A DNA stretch of 32,865 nucleotides, taken from assembly GCA_948607205.1 (NCBI GenBank), contig CAPERS010000012.1:1-32865 (forward strand), in the 5' to 3' direction. Position numbers and translations under genes: made by a program. This stretch comes from an uncultured Eubacteriales bacterium (GTDB lineage Bacteria > Bacillota > Clostridia > Christensenellales > UBA1242). Positions 19,020-28,842 of this stretch are shown here, piece by piece. Within the stretch, counting starts at the first letter, position 1, and each line of letters starts with the position of its first letter. A model generated the notes under the pieces. That model was given only the letters and a program-made list of their open reading frames with translations, was not told the origin of the DNA and did not search any database.

Positions 19020-21236
19020 TTATTTCTTGTTGTTCAAAGTTGCGATTTCTTTGATAAGGTCTTCAAGGCGTTTGTTGATTGATGCAAGTTCTTCTTCAGA
19101 GTTTTCATTTTTCTTAACATTTTCTGCCTTGGCTTTGAGCGCTTCAACCGCTTTCATGATTTCATCTCTTTCAGAGTCGATTTCATTTTGCTGTTCATTG
19201 CCAATGGCGTCGCTAAGTTCAGAACTGATGATTTCTTTCATTTTTGAAAGTTTTTCTTCTTCCTCACTTATCATTTTGTTGATTTTTTCAAGTGAAGAAA
19301 TGTCACTCTTTTTTGAAGTTGAAGTTTTTGCTGAAGATGACTTTGGTCTGCCAACAGGTTTCTTTGGTTTTGGCTCGCTTTCGCCTTCTTTTTTAGGGCG
19401 TCCTCTTTTCTTTGGTTCAGAAGATTTCACCTCTTCAGTCACCTCTTTCTTTGGTCTGCCACGTTTTGATTTTGCAGGAACTTTTTCAACTGGCTTTTCA
19501 GCCTTTGTTGCTTGCTCGTCAATTGTTTCAGATTTTTCTTCAATTTTTTGAACTTCTTCAGATTCTTGAACTTCTTCAACTTCTCTTGCCTTTGTTTGTT
19601 GTTCGGCATTTGGGAAAGCGCCGAATGCGATTTCGTCGTTGAGAAGTTCTTGTTCTTCTTCAGTGAGTTCTTCCTTTTCGTCGCCTGGGATTGAGATGAG
19701 TGTTCCGTTCATATCAAAGATGTTTCCGTCAACATCGTGGAAGAGTCCATTTGGGTCATGATATGAGCCATCGGCATAGACATAGTTGCCATGCTCGTCA
19801 TAAGTGCCTTGTTGAACTTCGGCATTGTTTTCTCCGCCGAGTTTTGCTTTCAAGGTGTTGTTTTCGTCAACGAGGCGTTTCATTTGAGTTTGAATAACGA
19901 TAAGTTCTTTTTCATTTCTGTCGCGTTCTTTTTTGAGAGTTGCCTTTTCGTCACGAACTTTGCGCTCTGCTTGAGCGTAAGCACTTTTCATAACCTTTTC
20001 ATAGAAAGTTTGATACTCAGCAACCATTGCGTCTTGAACATCGGCTTGTGACTGCTCAAGTGCTTTTCTGTGACCTGCGATTTCCTTTTCAAGTTCTTCA
20101 GAAGAAATTGCGTAGCGAGTTTCTTCTTGGTCATATTCTTGCTGGAGTGCTTCTTGCTTTGAGATTTCTTGTTCTTGTTGTTTTCTCAAGAAACCAACTT
20201 CCAAACGGTTTGTTGTTGCTTCTTGCTGAGAGATAAGTTTTGCAATGTTTTCTTTTGATGCTTGAATTTTTCTTTGCAAATCTTTTTGCACATTTTCGTA
20301 GTTGCGTTTGAGCGCTTCTTTTTGTGCTTCAACGTGAGCAATCTTTGCAAGCGTGCTTGTTTTCTTGTTGATGAAAGATTCAGTTTCCTTCATTGCTCTA
20401 TCAAGCACGAGCGAACCATCAACGCCTGCTTTTTCAAAGTTATATTCAACATATTGAACTTCGCTTTTCTTTGCGTTTTCAAATTCTTCTTTCGCTTGGC
20501 GAGCGCGTTTTTCATAGTATTCACGAAGTTGAGGATTTCCTTTCTCAATTTCTTTTTGAGAGAAGAGCATATCAAAGTCGATGTATGGAGGAAGGTCAAG
20601 GCAGGCATTATTCAAAAATCTTGCAAAGATGTGATAGGTGTGATAGATGTCGTCAAGGTTGAAGGTTTTCACGCCTTTCATGACAATTGCACTGATGATG
20701 CCAATGAGAGCAACAAGTGTTGGAATGACAAGGCTGACACCAAATGCCATTGCTGAAAGTGAAACTCCACCAGTTGTGCCTTGATAAGCAAGTGAGAAAA
20801 CAAGTGCAACAAGTGACCATACAATTGTGATATAGTTCAAGTTTCTAATGTTGTTTGACCAACTGCTTGTTCTGAGTGGCTTCTCGATAAGGTTTTCACG
20901 AGAAAGATAGTTTGATGGGTCACCTTCTCTGAAAAGAACATATTGTTGCCAATAGTATGTAAGACGTTTTGGTGCTTTTTTGATAAGTTCGTTGAACTCT
21001 TTCAAATTGCTTTGGTCGATACGCTTATTTTTGAAAAGCCAGTTGTTAAGTTTGTCTATGCTTCTTCTAAGTCTTGCCTCATAAGAGTAGACAGTTTTAA
21101 GCGAGAACAGGGCAACAAAAAGAACTTCGATTGCAATGAAAATTGCAAAAAGTCCACCAAAGCCAAGAGCGTTTGTGACTTGACCCAAAAAGGAATTTAA
21201 TCCGCCGATAAAATCGCCCAAAAATGAAAGGTTCAT
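19020..21236 (-). CDS. Membrane-anchored coiled-coil protein with three AT-hook-like motifs
   Basis: 738 residues; no family recognised. N-terminal helix (FGGLFAIFIAIEVLFVALFS, about 26-46), two further helices (about 133-152 and 158-188), then a long coiled coil with many Glu/Lys/Gln (about 230-470). At 479-513 four to five short repeats of the type D-x-x-G-x-x-x-x-[DN] (DEHGNYVYADGSYHDPNG) occur, followed by an acidic stretch and then a basic region with RGRPKK (592-597), RGRPKK (611-616) and VGRPK (628-632). A second coiled coil ends the protein. AT-hooks bind the minor groove of A/T tracts, so the cytoplasmic tail could tether AT-rich DNA to the membrane. Start has TAGGAGG 4-5 bases upstream, and TG-C-TATACT (21260-21265) is the probable -10. 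Confidence 0.8.
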   Translation of the reverse strand: MNLSFLGDFIGGLNSFLGQVTNALGFGGLFAIFIAIEVLFVALFSLKTVYSYEARLRRSIDKLNNWLFKNKRIDQSNLKEFNELIKKAPKRLTYYWQQYVLFREGDPSNYLSRENLIEKPLRTSSWSNNIRNLNYITIVWSLVALVFSLAYQGTTGGVSLSAMAFGVSLVIPTLVALIGIISAIVMKGVKTFNLDDIYHTYHIFARFLNNACLDLPPYIDFDMLFSQKEIEKGNPQLREYYEKRARQAKEEFENAKKSEVQYVEYNFEKAGVDGSLVLDRAMKETESFINKKTSTLAKIAHVEAQKEALKRNYENVQKDLQRKIQASKENIAKLISQQEATTNRLEVGFLRKQQEQEISKQEALQQEYDQEETRYAISSEELEKEIAGHRKALEQSQADVQDAMVAEYQTFYEKVMKSAYAQAERKVRDEKATLKKERDRNEKELIVIQTQMKRLVDENNTLKAKLGGENNAEVQQGTYDEHGNYVYADGSYHDPNGLFHDVDGNIFDMNGTLISIPGDEKEELTEEEQELLNDEIAFGAFPNAEQQTKAREVEEVQESEEVQKIEEKSETIDEQATKAEKPVEKVPAKSKRGRPKKEVTEEVKSSEPKKRGRPKKEGESEPKPKKPVGRPKSSSAKTSTSKKSDISSLEKINKMISEEEEKLSKMKEIISSELSDAIGNEQQNEIDSERDEIMKAVEALKAKAENVKKNENSEEELASINKRLEDLIKEIATLNNKK

Positions 21237-21561
21237 ATTTCCTCCTAATTAATAGTTTCAGTATAGCACAATAAAAAAATAAATAAAAATAAAATTCGAT
21301 ATTTTTTTTATTTTTATCTATTTTTTGCAATATTTTATTTTTTATTGATTTAATTTAAATTAATTATTTTTTTTATATTTTTAATTTATTTAAATAATTG
21401 ATTAATTAAAATTTAAAATTTATTTAATTTTTATGATTTTTAAGCGTTTTTTAACATTATTTTAATTATTTTTCAAATATTTATAACCCTTTATTTATAA
21501 TAAGAAAAAAATGTTTTTTAATTTTTATATCCTAAAAATTAATATAAAATATTTAAATAAA
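21237..21561. other. 325-bp extreme A/T-rich island, no gene
   Basis: Between the addA stop and the AT-hook gene start. Nearly pure A/T with long alternating T and A runs (TTTTTTTTAT, TTAATTAATTAA-like). It contains the extended -10 and Shine-Dalgarno of the AT-hook gene at its left end. I see no tRNA, no terminator-quality hairpin, no DnaA box (TTATNCACA) and no ORF of note. Likely curved or easily melted DNA and a potential AT-hook target. Confidence 0.75.
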
Positions 21562-24500
21562 TTAATTAATTTCAAAAAATTCATTATTTTTTAGTGAAAA
21601 AATATATTTTTTTGATAATTTAATATTAAATGCTTTTTCAATTGCGAGTGAATATAAATCAATTTGTTTTTTATATTTTTCTATTATTTTTTCTTTATTT
21701 TTTTGCGATGTAAATTTATAGTCAATTAATATATTTTCTTCGCCCAAACACAAAAGGTCAACCGCACCTTGAACAAGCACTTCGTCAGTGTTTTGGAGAG
21801 GTGAAATGTCACATAATTTTGCGCGCATAACGAATTCATTTTCTTTGAAAAGTTTGCCTTTTGCAATGGTTTTTAATTTTAAAATATTTTCAAGCAAAAG
21901 TTTTTTATCAAGAAGTTCAACATTTTTCTCGCAAATTTTTGAATTTTTAATTTGATTTTCCAAACTTTCCATGTCATCAACTTTTTCAAAATCGATTTTT
22001 CGCAGTGCCTCGTGATGAGCAATTCCTCTGTCTATTGCCTGTTGTCGCGATAACTTCTGAGAGTCAGAAATCGTTTGTTCATCAAAGATAATGTCGTCCA
22101 TATTCTGCTCATCAAACTCACTTCCTGTGACGATTGATGTGACCGAATTTTTATAGTTGAGTTTGCAAACATTTTCGTTTGGATAGACAAAGTCAAAAAC
22201 TTTTTCAATTTCTTCGGTCATTAAATCATCAGGTTTATATAAGAGCGAAGTGTCACGCTCAATGAGAACAGGCTGAACTGAGTCGACAAAGTTAAACTGC
22301 CAATTTTCAATTTCCAAGGTTTTTTGCTGTTTGAGTTTATTCAATATATTTTCGCCAAAGGAATAGAAAATAAGGCTGAGATAAGTTTTGTTGTCAAACA
22401 AGTCATCTTCACAATCACATTCCTTGCCGACGATATACAGATGATTTTTTGCTCGCGTCAGTGCGACATAAAAAATCATGATTTCATCCACAAATTCGCG
22501 CTTTTTGTTTTCAAGTTTGATTGCTTCAAAAACAGGAGTTGTGCATTTGAAGTTGTTTTGATAATTGAAAGCGTTAGTGCCAAGACCAAGATGCGGGTTT
22601 ATTGCATAAGGTCTTTTGTTTGGCTTTTCAAGTTTTTCTCCACAACCTGCAAGAATAACAAAGGGATATTCAAGTCCCTTACTCGCGTGAATTGTTGTGA
22701 GCGTGATTGCGTTTGCATCTCCGCCTTGACCCGAATGTGATTTTTCGTTAATTGAAGACAGGTAAGCCAAAAGCCCTGCTCTATCGTTGTCAAAACCGCT
22801 TGAAACAATTTCAGAGAGAAATGCAAGAACTCTATGTGTGCGCTCATCTCCGTCTTCTTGATATGCGAGATAGGCATAATAATCCTTTTGATTGAAGAAA
22901 ATTTCAAGCGCTTTGGTCACGCCAAAAATTTGACAATCTTTTGAAAACTTTTCAATGTCCTTTTTGAAACTTTGAATTTTATTATCGCTGGAACAGCTTA
23001 AATATTTATGTAAAAACTTTTGTTCGTTTGAGTTTTGAATTTCCGCCACCTCTTCAAGCGTGAAACCGCCTAGTTTTGAAAGCATAACAGTCGCAAGTGC
23101 AATGTCATCTGCAAAATTGATAGATAGGGAAATAAGCGACCTTATGACTTCAATTTCAGGTTCTGATAAAAGATTACTTTTTGCCTCGCAAATCACAGGG
23201 AAACCCTTCTTTTGAAGTTTCAGTGCAAGTTCGCTCATGAGTGGCGAACGGTTTCTGAAAAGAACTGTTATGTCGTTATATTGAGCGCGACGAAAACTTT
23301 TTGTTGACAAGTCGAAGAGGTTGTTTGTCAGCATTTTGTCTATTCTGGCGATTATCGCGTCGACCTCGCTTTTATATTTGTTTGATACATAAAGTTCATC
23401 TTCTTCAACAGAATAAACCTTTTCAATCTTATCTTTAACTTCCTCTTCGTTTTTTATAACGTCAACAACAACAGAAGGAAAGTTTTGCTTTTCATAAGGC
23501 GCAAGCCCTTCAAGCAGAGATGTCTGTTTATAGTCAACTCCCACTTCCTTTTCAGTCATGACAGCCGAAAAAACTTTATTCACAAATTCAAGAATACCCT
23601 TTTCGCTTCTAAAATTTCCACGCAAAAACAAAGCCTCGCCTTCGTCATCTGATGAGAAGTTTTTTATATCTTGTTGCATAATTTCCATGCTTGCATTTCG
23701 GAAGCCATAAATGCCCTGCTTTAAGTCACCAACCGCAATAAACTGTCCGCCTTGTGCAATTGGCTTGACAATTGATGCTTGAAGAAAGTTTGTGTCTTGA
23801 TATTCATCAATAAATATGTAGTCATATTTTTCTTGCAGGCTTTTAAGAACCTCTTCGCGTTCCAACAGTGACAAACACATTTTTTCAATATCAGCAAAAT
23901 CCAAGCCATCTATTTGAAATTTTTGAGAGTTATAAAAATTTTCAAACTGTTGATAAAATCTTATGAGCGAGATTGCCTCTAAGCCGGTCTGCATATTCGC
24001 TTTCAAACCCTCATCGCTTATCACAAACTTTGAACAGAACTTTTTCAGATTGTCAACTCGGTTTTTGATTTTTTTAAGAAATTGCGCCTGCTCTTCATCT
24101 TTTTGTTCACCAGTAAGGCTTGGCATTCTTGGCAAAGTTATTTGAGAAAAAGTTTCTGCCTTTGCAGTGAAATCACTGTGATTTTTAAGTAGTTGAAATT
24201 GCTCTTTGACTGCATTGACATATTCAAGATATTTATCACTTGCGTTATCTAATGCCAGTTCAATTGTGTCATTGATTTTTTTCAACTCTTGTTGATAAAA
24301 GGTGTCAAGGACTTCAACTGCGGAATTATATATTTCGTCTTGACAATTCAAAATTTTTTCAATAAGCGCGTTGCTATCCTTTTGTGACGCAAAGAAATCG
24401 TAAAGAAATTTTACACTTTCAAACAAACTTTCCTTGTTTCTTCTGAAAGAAAAATATAGTCTTTTATATTCTTCACTATCAGCCATACTTTCAATTGTTT

Positions 24501-24903
24501 TGGCAAACGCTTTTGCTTTCAATGTTTCGCTGACTTCATTATCAAGAATTTTAAAATCTTCGTCAAGACCGACCAAGTCAAGATTGCGCCTGATAACTTT
24601 CTCGCAAAATGAGTCGATTGTTGAAATGTCAGAAATTGATAAGTCGTCAATCTGCTCAATAAGAAATGGGGTTTGCTTCTGCGCAAGAATGGATTTGTTC
24701 AATCTTTCACGCATTTCGTTTGCACTCGCTCTTGTGAAAGTCAAAACAAGAAGGCGCTTGACTGGAACATTCATTTTGCAAACGAGGTTTGTTATATATT
24801 CAATAAGAACAAAAGTTTTGCCACTGCCTGCTGAGGCACTGACAATCATCTTTTTCTTTTTGCTGTCAAGAACTTTCTGTTGCTCAACCGTCGCTTTCGC
24901 CAT
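21562..24903 (-). CDS. addA: ATP-dependent helicase/nuclease subunit A
   Basis: 1113 residues. UvrD-like helicase motifs: Q/N-terminal region, Walker A ASAGSGKT (23-30), FTRASANEM (Ia), DYIFIDEYQDTN (II), VGDLKQGIYGFRNA (III), LRGNFRS (IV), TTIHASKGLEYPFVIL (V), YVALTRAKNHLYIVG (VI). The C-terminal RecB-type nuclease has VQGAVDLLCLG and ILIDYKFTSQ (GxxD...DYK). AddA is the 3'-5' motor and one of the two nucleases of AddAB, which resects double-strand breaks for RecA. Starts inside the end of addB, with AGGAGG before the ATG, so both are coupled. The C terminus is unusually AT-rich, merging into the A/T island. Somewhat shorter than Bacillus AddA. Confidence 0.96.
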   Translation of the reverse strand: MAKATVEQQKVLDSKKKKMIVSASAGSGKTFVLIEYITNLVCKMNVPVKRLLVLTFTRASANEMRERLNKSILAQKQTPFLIEQIDDLSISDISTIDSFCEKVIRRNLDLVGLDEDFKILDNEVSETLKAKAFAKTIESMADSEEYKRLYFSFRRNKESLFESVKFLYDFFASQKDSNALIEKILNCQDEIYNSAVEVLDTFYQQELKKINDTIELALDNASDKYLEYVNAVKEQFQLLKNHSDFTAKAETFSQITLPRMPSLTGEQKDEEQAQFLKKIKNRVDNLKKFCSKFVISDEGLKANMQTGLEAISLIRFYQQFENFYNSQKFQIDGLDFADIEKMCLSLLEREEVLKSLQEKYDYIFIDEYQDTNFLQASIVKPIAQGGQFIAVGDLKQGIYGFRNASMEIMQQDIKNFSSDDEGEALFLRGNFRSEKGILEFVNKVFSAVMTEKEVGVDYKQTSLLEGLAPYEKQNFPSVVVDVIKNEEEVKDKIEKVYSVEEDELYVSNKYKSEVDAIIARIDKMLTNNLFDLSTKSFRRAQYNDITVLFRNRSPLMSELALKLQKKGFPVICEAKSNLLSEPEIEVIRSLISLSINFADDIALATVMLSKLGGFTLEEVAEIQNSNEQKFLHKYLSCSSDNKIQSFKKDIEKFSKDCQIFGVTKALEIFFNQKDYYAYLAYQEDGDERTHRVLAFLSEIVSSGFDNDRAGLLAYLSSINEKSHSGQGGDANAITLTTIHASKGLEYPFVILAGCGEKLEKPNKRPYAINPHLGLGTNAFNYQNNFKCTTPVFEAIKLENKKREFVDEIMIFYVALTRAKNHLYIVGKECDCEDDLFDNKTYLSLIFYSFGENILNKLKQQKTLEIENWQFNFVDSVQPVLIERDTSLLYKPDDLMTEEIEKVFDFVYPNENVCKLNYKNSVTSIVTGSEFDEQNMDDIIFDEQTISDSQKLSRQQAIDRGIAHHEALRKIDFEKVDDMESLENQIKNSKICEKNVELLDKKLLLENILKLKTIAKGKLFKENEFVMRAKLCDISPLQNTDEVLVQGAVDLLCLGEENILIDYKFTSQKNKEKIIEKYKKQIDLYSLAIEKAFNIKLSKKYIFSLKNNEFFEIN

Positions 24904-27900
24904 TCACTCCTCCTAAATTTGATATGTCATCTTGGCTTACTCGCCCTTTCTTGCGATAGCCTTTTTCTCTTGCGTGCAAACAAATTCCCAAAAACTTACA
25001 ACCGTTGCAGGCATCTTCGTCTGGCTTTGGCGAGATGTAACCTTTGCCGATTTCATCAAGTGCTTTGTTGCCAACTTTGACGGCATAATTTTCATAACAA
25101 GAAAGAGGCACTTTGCTTATTGACTGACCGATATATTTGCTTGCTTTCTTTTTGGCTTTTGACAAAGAAATGCCAACGATGTCACTTTTACCTTTCTCTT
25201 CAATATTTGTGTCAAACATATCGAGAGCGTTTTCATCACTTATAAGCATACCTTTTAAAATGGTATTATCTTCGTCTTCAGCTCGATAATCCCACTTGGA
25301 ATCGAAATAAAAAGTTCCAGCACTTTTCTTGCCCAAAATTTTGCCAACTGCGCGCGCATAGAGAAAAAGTTGCAGTTTGTCACCATAGTAAAGGTCTTTG
25401 ATTATGCCACCAACGCAACCGGTTTTATAGTCAATAATTCTGAAATAGTCACCGCATAAGTCAACTCGGTCGACCTTTCCAACAAGCCTCAACTTGCCAT
25501 GTTTATAATTTAAAAACAAATCCTTTATCTCCATTTCAGTTTGATAGAATTCAAACTGAGAAGATGAAATTTCATGAGTCAATCTTGCAAGAATATTCAA
25601 GCACTGAAATTTAAGCAGGCTTATTAACGTTTCCGCATCAGATTGTGCATTGACTTTTTGCAATAGGTTCAGGTCTTCCAAAATTTTGTTTAGGCTTGAA
25701 TCAATAAAGTTTTTCGCCATATCAACACTGAAAGATTTGATGTGATTTTTGTATGTATTAACATAAAGTTCTGACATTTTGTGGCATACGTTTCCAATAT
25801 CTCGTGCGTCAAACTCAGAACTTTCATTTTCTTGCAGTTTCAAGCCATATCGCACAAAATGCTTGAAAGGACATGAAAAATAGTTTTCAAGTTGTGTGAC
25901 TTTTGTGTAACCTTTTGGAAAAAAGGTCTTGTCACAATCACCTGAAAAATCATCACGGTTTAGAATGAAACTTTGATAGTCTGGACACAGCACTTTTGAA
26001 AGCGAGGCAACAAAACCATTGTCAATTTTGCCTGAACGATAAAATCTTGCAAGGCTTCTGAGTGCCGATTTTTTGTTTCCAATTGCCGACAAAAAGATTT
26101 CCTTGTTTTCTGTTCCCAAATCAGACAAAATGCTTGCTCGAAGTTCTCTTGCTTGGAACAAGGTCATCAAGTTTTCAACAAAGAGTGGTCTTTCACATTT
26201 CTTGCCCTCTTCATTGATTGTCAGATAACTTGTCACCAGTTTTTCACTAGCACTTGACAGAAGGCAGAACAGTTTGAATCTGTTGCGTCTGTTTATCATC
26301 CTTATGCTCGGCTGAATGCGACTGCCAAACTGAACATTTGCGATGTCGTCATCACTGATAAGCCCACTGTCATTAACGATGATAGGCAAATTTTCACAGC
26401 CAAGCAAAAACAGTGTTTTGCAGTCGCCAAAATATGAGTTTGTGGCATCCCCAACACTGACACTGTCGACATAGGTTGGAACTGAAAAAACTTCTTTGAA
26501 AGAAAGCACAAGTTGAAATTTTTTATCAAACTCTTTCAGTGAAATTTCCTTGTCAAACTTTTGTATTGTTTCAAGTGCATCAAAAATAATCTCTTTTGCC
26601 TGAGCGTTGATATTTTTTTCTTTAAGATAGCCATTGTCTTCGCAATAATTTTGTGCGCTTTGGAAACCCTCTTCACAAACAGACAAAATTTCTTTCACAT
26701 TCTTTGAAAAATCTGATACTGTTTTTGAAGTGCTTAAATCTTCCAAAATTTTTTCAACACTGCCAAGTTTTGAAGAAAGGTGTTTCTTAAATTTCCCCTT
26801 GCCGTCAATATTAAGTCTTTCGATTTCTGAAATAATTTGTTCTCTGTTTTCAATTGGAACAATGTCGTTTGCTATAAGCGCCAAAATGTTTTCCTTGGCA
26901 TAGCCTGACAAAACAACACCAAAAAAGGTTTTGACAACTTGGGCAAGCAGTGTCTTGTCCGCCGTTATTGCGCTGTCAATAAAATATGGAATGTTAAGTT
27001 CGCCAAAAATGCGCTCGACCAGATGGGAATATCTTTCAACACTTGAACAGGCAACTGTGAAATCACGAAACTTTGCACCTTCTCTGACTTTTTTTGCAAT
27101 AATTTTTGCAACGGCTCCAACTTCCTCTTGCCTGTTTGAAGAAACAAGTGGAAGAAAGTAAGAATCATTTCCAGATTTTTCAATCTTGCCAGAATATATG
27201 TTTTTAACAATCAACTCCTGCTTATCATTCAAAAATCCGCCATCATTGAAATCGTCAATCATAATGCCACTTTCAGTTGCGATTTGGTTGAGTTTTTCAT
27301 GAATGTCTTTTTCATAAATATAGTCATTGTCAGCACTTAAACTTTGCACAGCCGATATGTTAATGCTTTTTGCGCTTTTGAGAAGTGCTTTAAGAAGTTC
27401 ATAAACCTCGGCAGTGAAAGCGTCAAAGCCAGCAAAATAGAAATTCACATTTTTTAAATCCAGTTCACCAACCGATTGAGTGAAAAGTTCCAGTCTTGAA
27501 TTTTGGTCAAGGTTTTCTCCTAGCAGATTTTGATATTCTTGATATATAACTGCAAGGTCATGGAATTTGTTTTTGCTGGAAATTAAATTGCTTTTGCCAA
27601 TCATGTCTTCTGGTGCAAGTTTGCAACTTTTAAATTGTGCTATCGCTTTTTGAACCTCGTGAACAAAATTGATATTGTTTTTTTTGAAAGAAATCAGTTG
27701 GTCTGACTTGTTTATCATGGCTTGTTCAGTAAGCAGAAGCGCTTCGGCATTGCCAAGCACTTGGCTTTCTTTGCCAAGTTCGGCTAAATAATGGCTTGCA
27801 AGAGCAGAAAGACCTTTGACGGCAATATTAAAAACGCTGTCTTTTTTGACCATTTCAAAAACCATTTTTTCTGCTTGCAAGGAAAATCTATCGGGCACAA

Positions 27901-28000
27901 CAATTATGTGCTCGATTTCAATATCACTGTTGTCAATGCTTTTGAGCATACACTTGGTTGCAGACAAAAGCGTTGATGATTTAAACAGATTGAGTTTCAT
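24884..28000 (-). CDS. addB: ATP-dependent nuclease subunit B (RexB-like, no Walker A)
   Basis: 1038 residues. N terminus has HIIVVPDRFSLQAEKMVF, the conserved step after the P-loop in AddB. However, the P-loop G-x-x-G-x-GK[ST] itself is replaced by NLFKSSTLLSATK, as in RexB-type subunits. The nuclease domain is intact: FSCPFKHFVRYGLKLQ (first Cys), LVGKVDRVD, FRIIDYKTG (PD-(D/E)XK) and DACNGCKFLGIC (three Cys of the Fe-S cluster). AddB forms the scaffold that reads Chi and cuts the second strand. Heads the addBA operon; AddA overlaps its last 20 bases. Its ATG has no Shine-Dalgarno but an extended -10 exactly six bases upstream. Confidence 0.94.
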   Translation of the reverse strand: MKLNLFKSSTLLSATKCMLKSIDNSDIEIEHIIVVPDRFSLQAEKMVFEMVKKDSVFNIAVKGLSALASHYLAELGKESQVLGNAEALLLTEQAMINKSDQLISFKKNNINFVHEVQKAIAQFKSCKLAPEDMIGKSNLISSKNKFHDLAVIYQEYQNLLGENLDQNSRLELFTQSVGELDLKNVNFYFAGFDAFTAEVYELLKALLKSAKSINISAVQSLSADNDYIYEKDIHEKLNQIATESGIMIDDFNDGGFLNDKQELIVKNIYSGKIEKSGNDSYFLPLVSSNRQEEVGAVAKIIAKKVREGAKFRDFTVACSSVERYSHLVERIFGELNIPYFIDSAITADKTLLAQVVKTFFGVVLSGYAKENILALIANDIVPIENREQIISEIERLNIDGKGKFKKHLSSKLGSVEKILEDLSTSKTVSDFSKNVKEILSVCEEGFQSAQNYCEDNGYLKEKNINAQAKEIIFDALETIQKFDKEISLKEFDKKFQLVLSFKEVFSVPTYVDSVSVGDATNSYFGDCKTLFLLGCENLPIIVNDSGLISDDDIANVQFGSRIQPSIRMINRRNRFKLFCLLSSASEKLVTSYLTINEEGKKCERPLFVENLMTLFQARELRASILSDLGTENKEIFLSAIGNKKSALRSLARFYRSGKIDNGFVASLSKVLCPDYQSFILNRDDFSGDCDKTFFPKGYTKVTQLENYFSCPFKHFVRYGLKLQENESSEFDARDIGNVCHKMSELYVNTYKNHIKSFSVDMAKNFIDSSLNKILEDLNLLQKVNAQSDAETLISLLKFQCLNILARLTHEISSSQFEFYQTEMEIKDLFLNYKHGKLRLVGKVDRVDLCGDYFRIIDYKTGCVGGIIKDLYYGDKLQLFLYARAVGKILGKKSAGTFYFDSKWDYRAEDEDNTILKGMLISDENALDMFDTNIEEKGKSDIVGISLSKAKKKASKYIGQSISKVPLSCYENYAVKVGNKALDEIGKGYISPKPDEDACNGCKFLGICLHAREKGYRKKGRVSQDDISNLGGVNGESDG

Positions 28001-28006
28001 ATCTTA

Positions 28007-28015
28007 ATTTTATCA
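28007..28015 (-). promoter_or_regulatory. addBA promoter -10 (TGATAAAAT), leaderless architecture
   Basis: Minus strand TG-A-TAAAAT (-10 at 28007-28012) followed by six bases (TAAGAT) and the ATG at 28000. A weak TTCATT lies about 17 bases upstream as -35. Confidence 0.6.
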
Positions 28016-28080
28016 CAAGTTTAATCAAAATGAAAGCCTTTCAAAAAAATATTTTCAAGTTGACAGTTTTGTCACAATTT

Positions 28081-28842
28081 TTACACGCCTATGTCATCAT
28101 TGACATTTTCATCTTTTGGCTTAAATTTTAAATTATATTTTTTTGTCTTTTCCTTTGACTTTGCCATCATCGATTTTATAAGCAACTCATTTTCTTTTTT
28201 AAGTTTCATAAATCTTTCTTTAAGTGTCAAAAACTCACGTTCTTTCTTTCCGAGGTCAAGAAGAGCCTGCCTTAACAAGTTGTTAGCGTTTTCTTTTTCT
28301 TGTTTGAATTTTTCGTTAACTTCCTCAACAGCAGACCTTTTAACAAGTCTAACCAAGCCAATAAACAAAGAATTGAGGTCACTTTCGCTAAGCCCTTCTT
28401 TCTTTTTTGATGTGAATTTTATAATGTTATTTTCAACTGGCTTTTTCTTTGCTGAAAAATTTCGATACTTGTTTTGATAGCGTAACATTTCGCCAACATC
28501 ACCATTTGCGAGAGTGAAACATGCTTTTCTGACAGAGTGACCTTTACTGACAAGTTCTTCAATCTTCTGCATAAGTTCATTTTCTTGTTCTTGAGAAAAA
28601 TATTTTATTGACGATTTTTTATGTTTTTCAAGGTCAATACCAAGTTCCTTTTTTCTTGCTTTATCTTTATATAAATTATCAACCTCATGATAATAATAAT
28701 TTCTTACACTGTTTGGCTGACGAGCATATTTTTTCGCATGCTCAATGAAAGCAAACTTTAAAGAAATGTTTTTGTTTTTTGCATCCTCAACTGCACCAAA
28801 GAGTGAAATAACTTCCTCTCTCGGCCAAATTCCTTTTTGCAT
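28081..28842 (-). CDS. Myb/SANT-like (RsfA-type) DNA-binding regulator with coiled-coil tail
   Basis: 253 residues. The N-terminal domain starts GIWPREEVISLFGAVEDAK and ends RQPNSVRNYYYHEV, the W-x-x-EE...L..AV pattern and the R-x-x-NSVRN-type recognition helix of RsfA/YlbO-like Myb regulators. A second weaker repeat (FSQEQENELMQKIEELVSKGHSVRKACFTLANGD) ends in RYQNKYRN. Long coiled coil follows (about 170-235), then a Lys-rich tail. RsfA-like proteins are prespore sigma-F dependent regulators in Bacillus, so a sporulation or developmental role is plausible here beside spmAB ancestry. AAAGGAGG 4-5 bases upstream of the ATG. Divergent from the gene at 28987. Confidence 0.65.
   Translation of the reverse strand: MQKGIWPREEVISLFGAVEDAKNKNISLKFAFIEHAKKYARQPNSVRNYYYHEVDNLYKDKARKKELGIDLEKHKKSSIKYFSQEQENELMQKIEELVSKGHSVRKACFTLANGDVGEMLRYQNKYRNFSAKKKPVENNIIKFTSKKKEGLSESDLNSLFIGLVRLVKRSAVEEVNEKFKQEKENANNLLRQALLDLGKKEREFLTLKERFMKLKKENELLIKSMMAKSKEKTKKYNLKFKPKDENVNDDIGV

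Noticed and set aside
21237..21561. A/T island as a replication origin (oriC)
   Set aside because: No DnaA boxes and no dnaA/dnaN nearby; the holB/rsmA neighbourhood alone does not prove an origin here.
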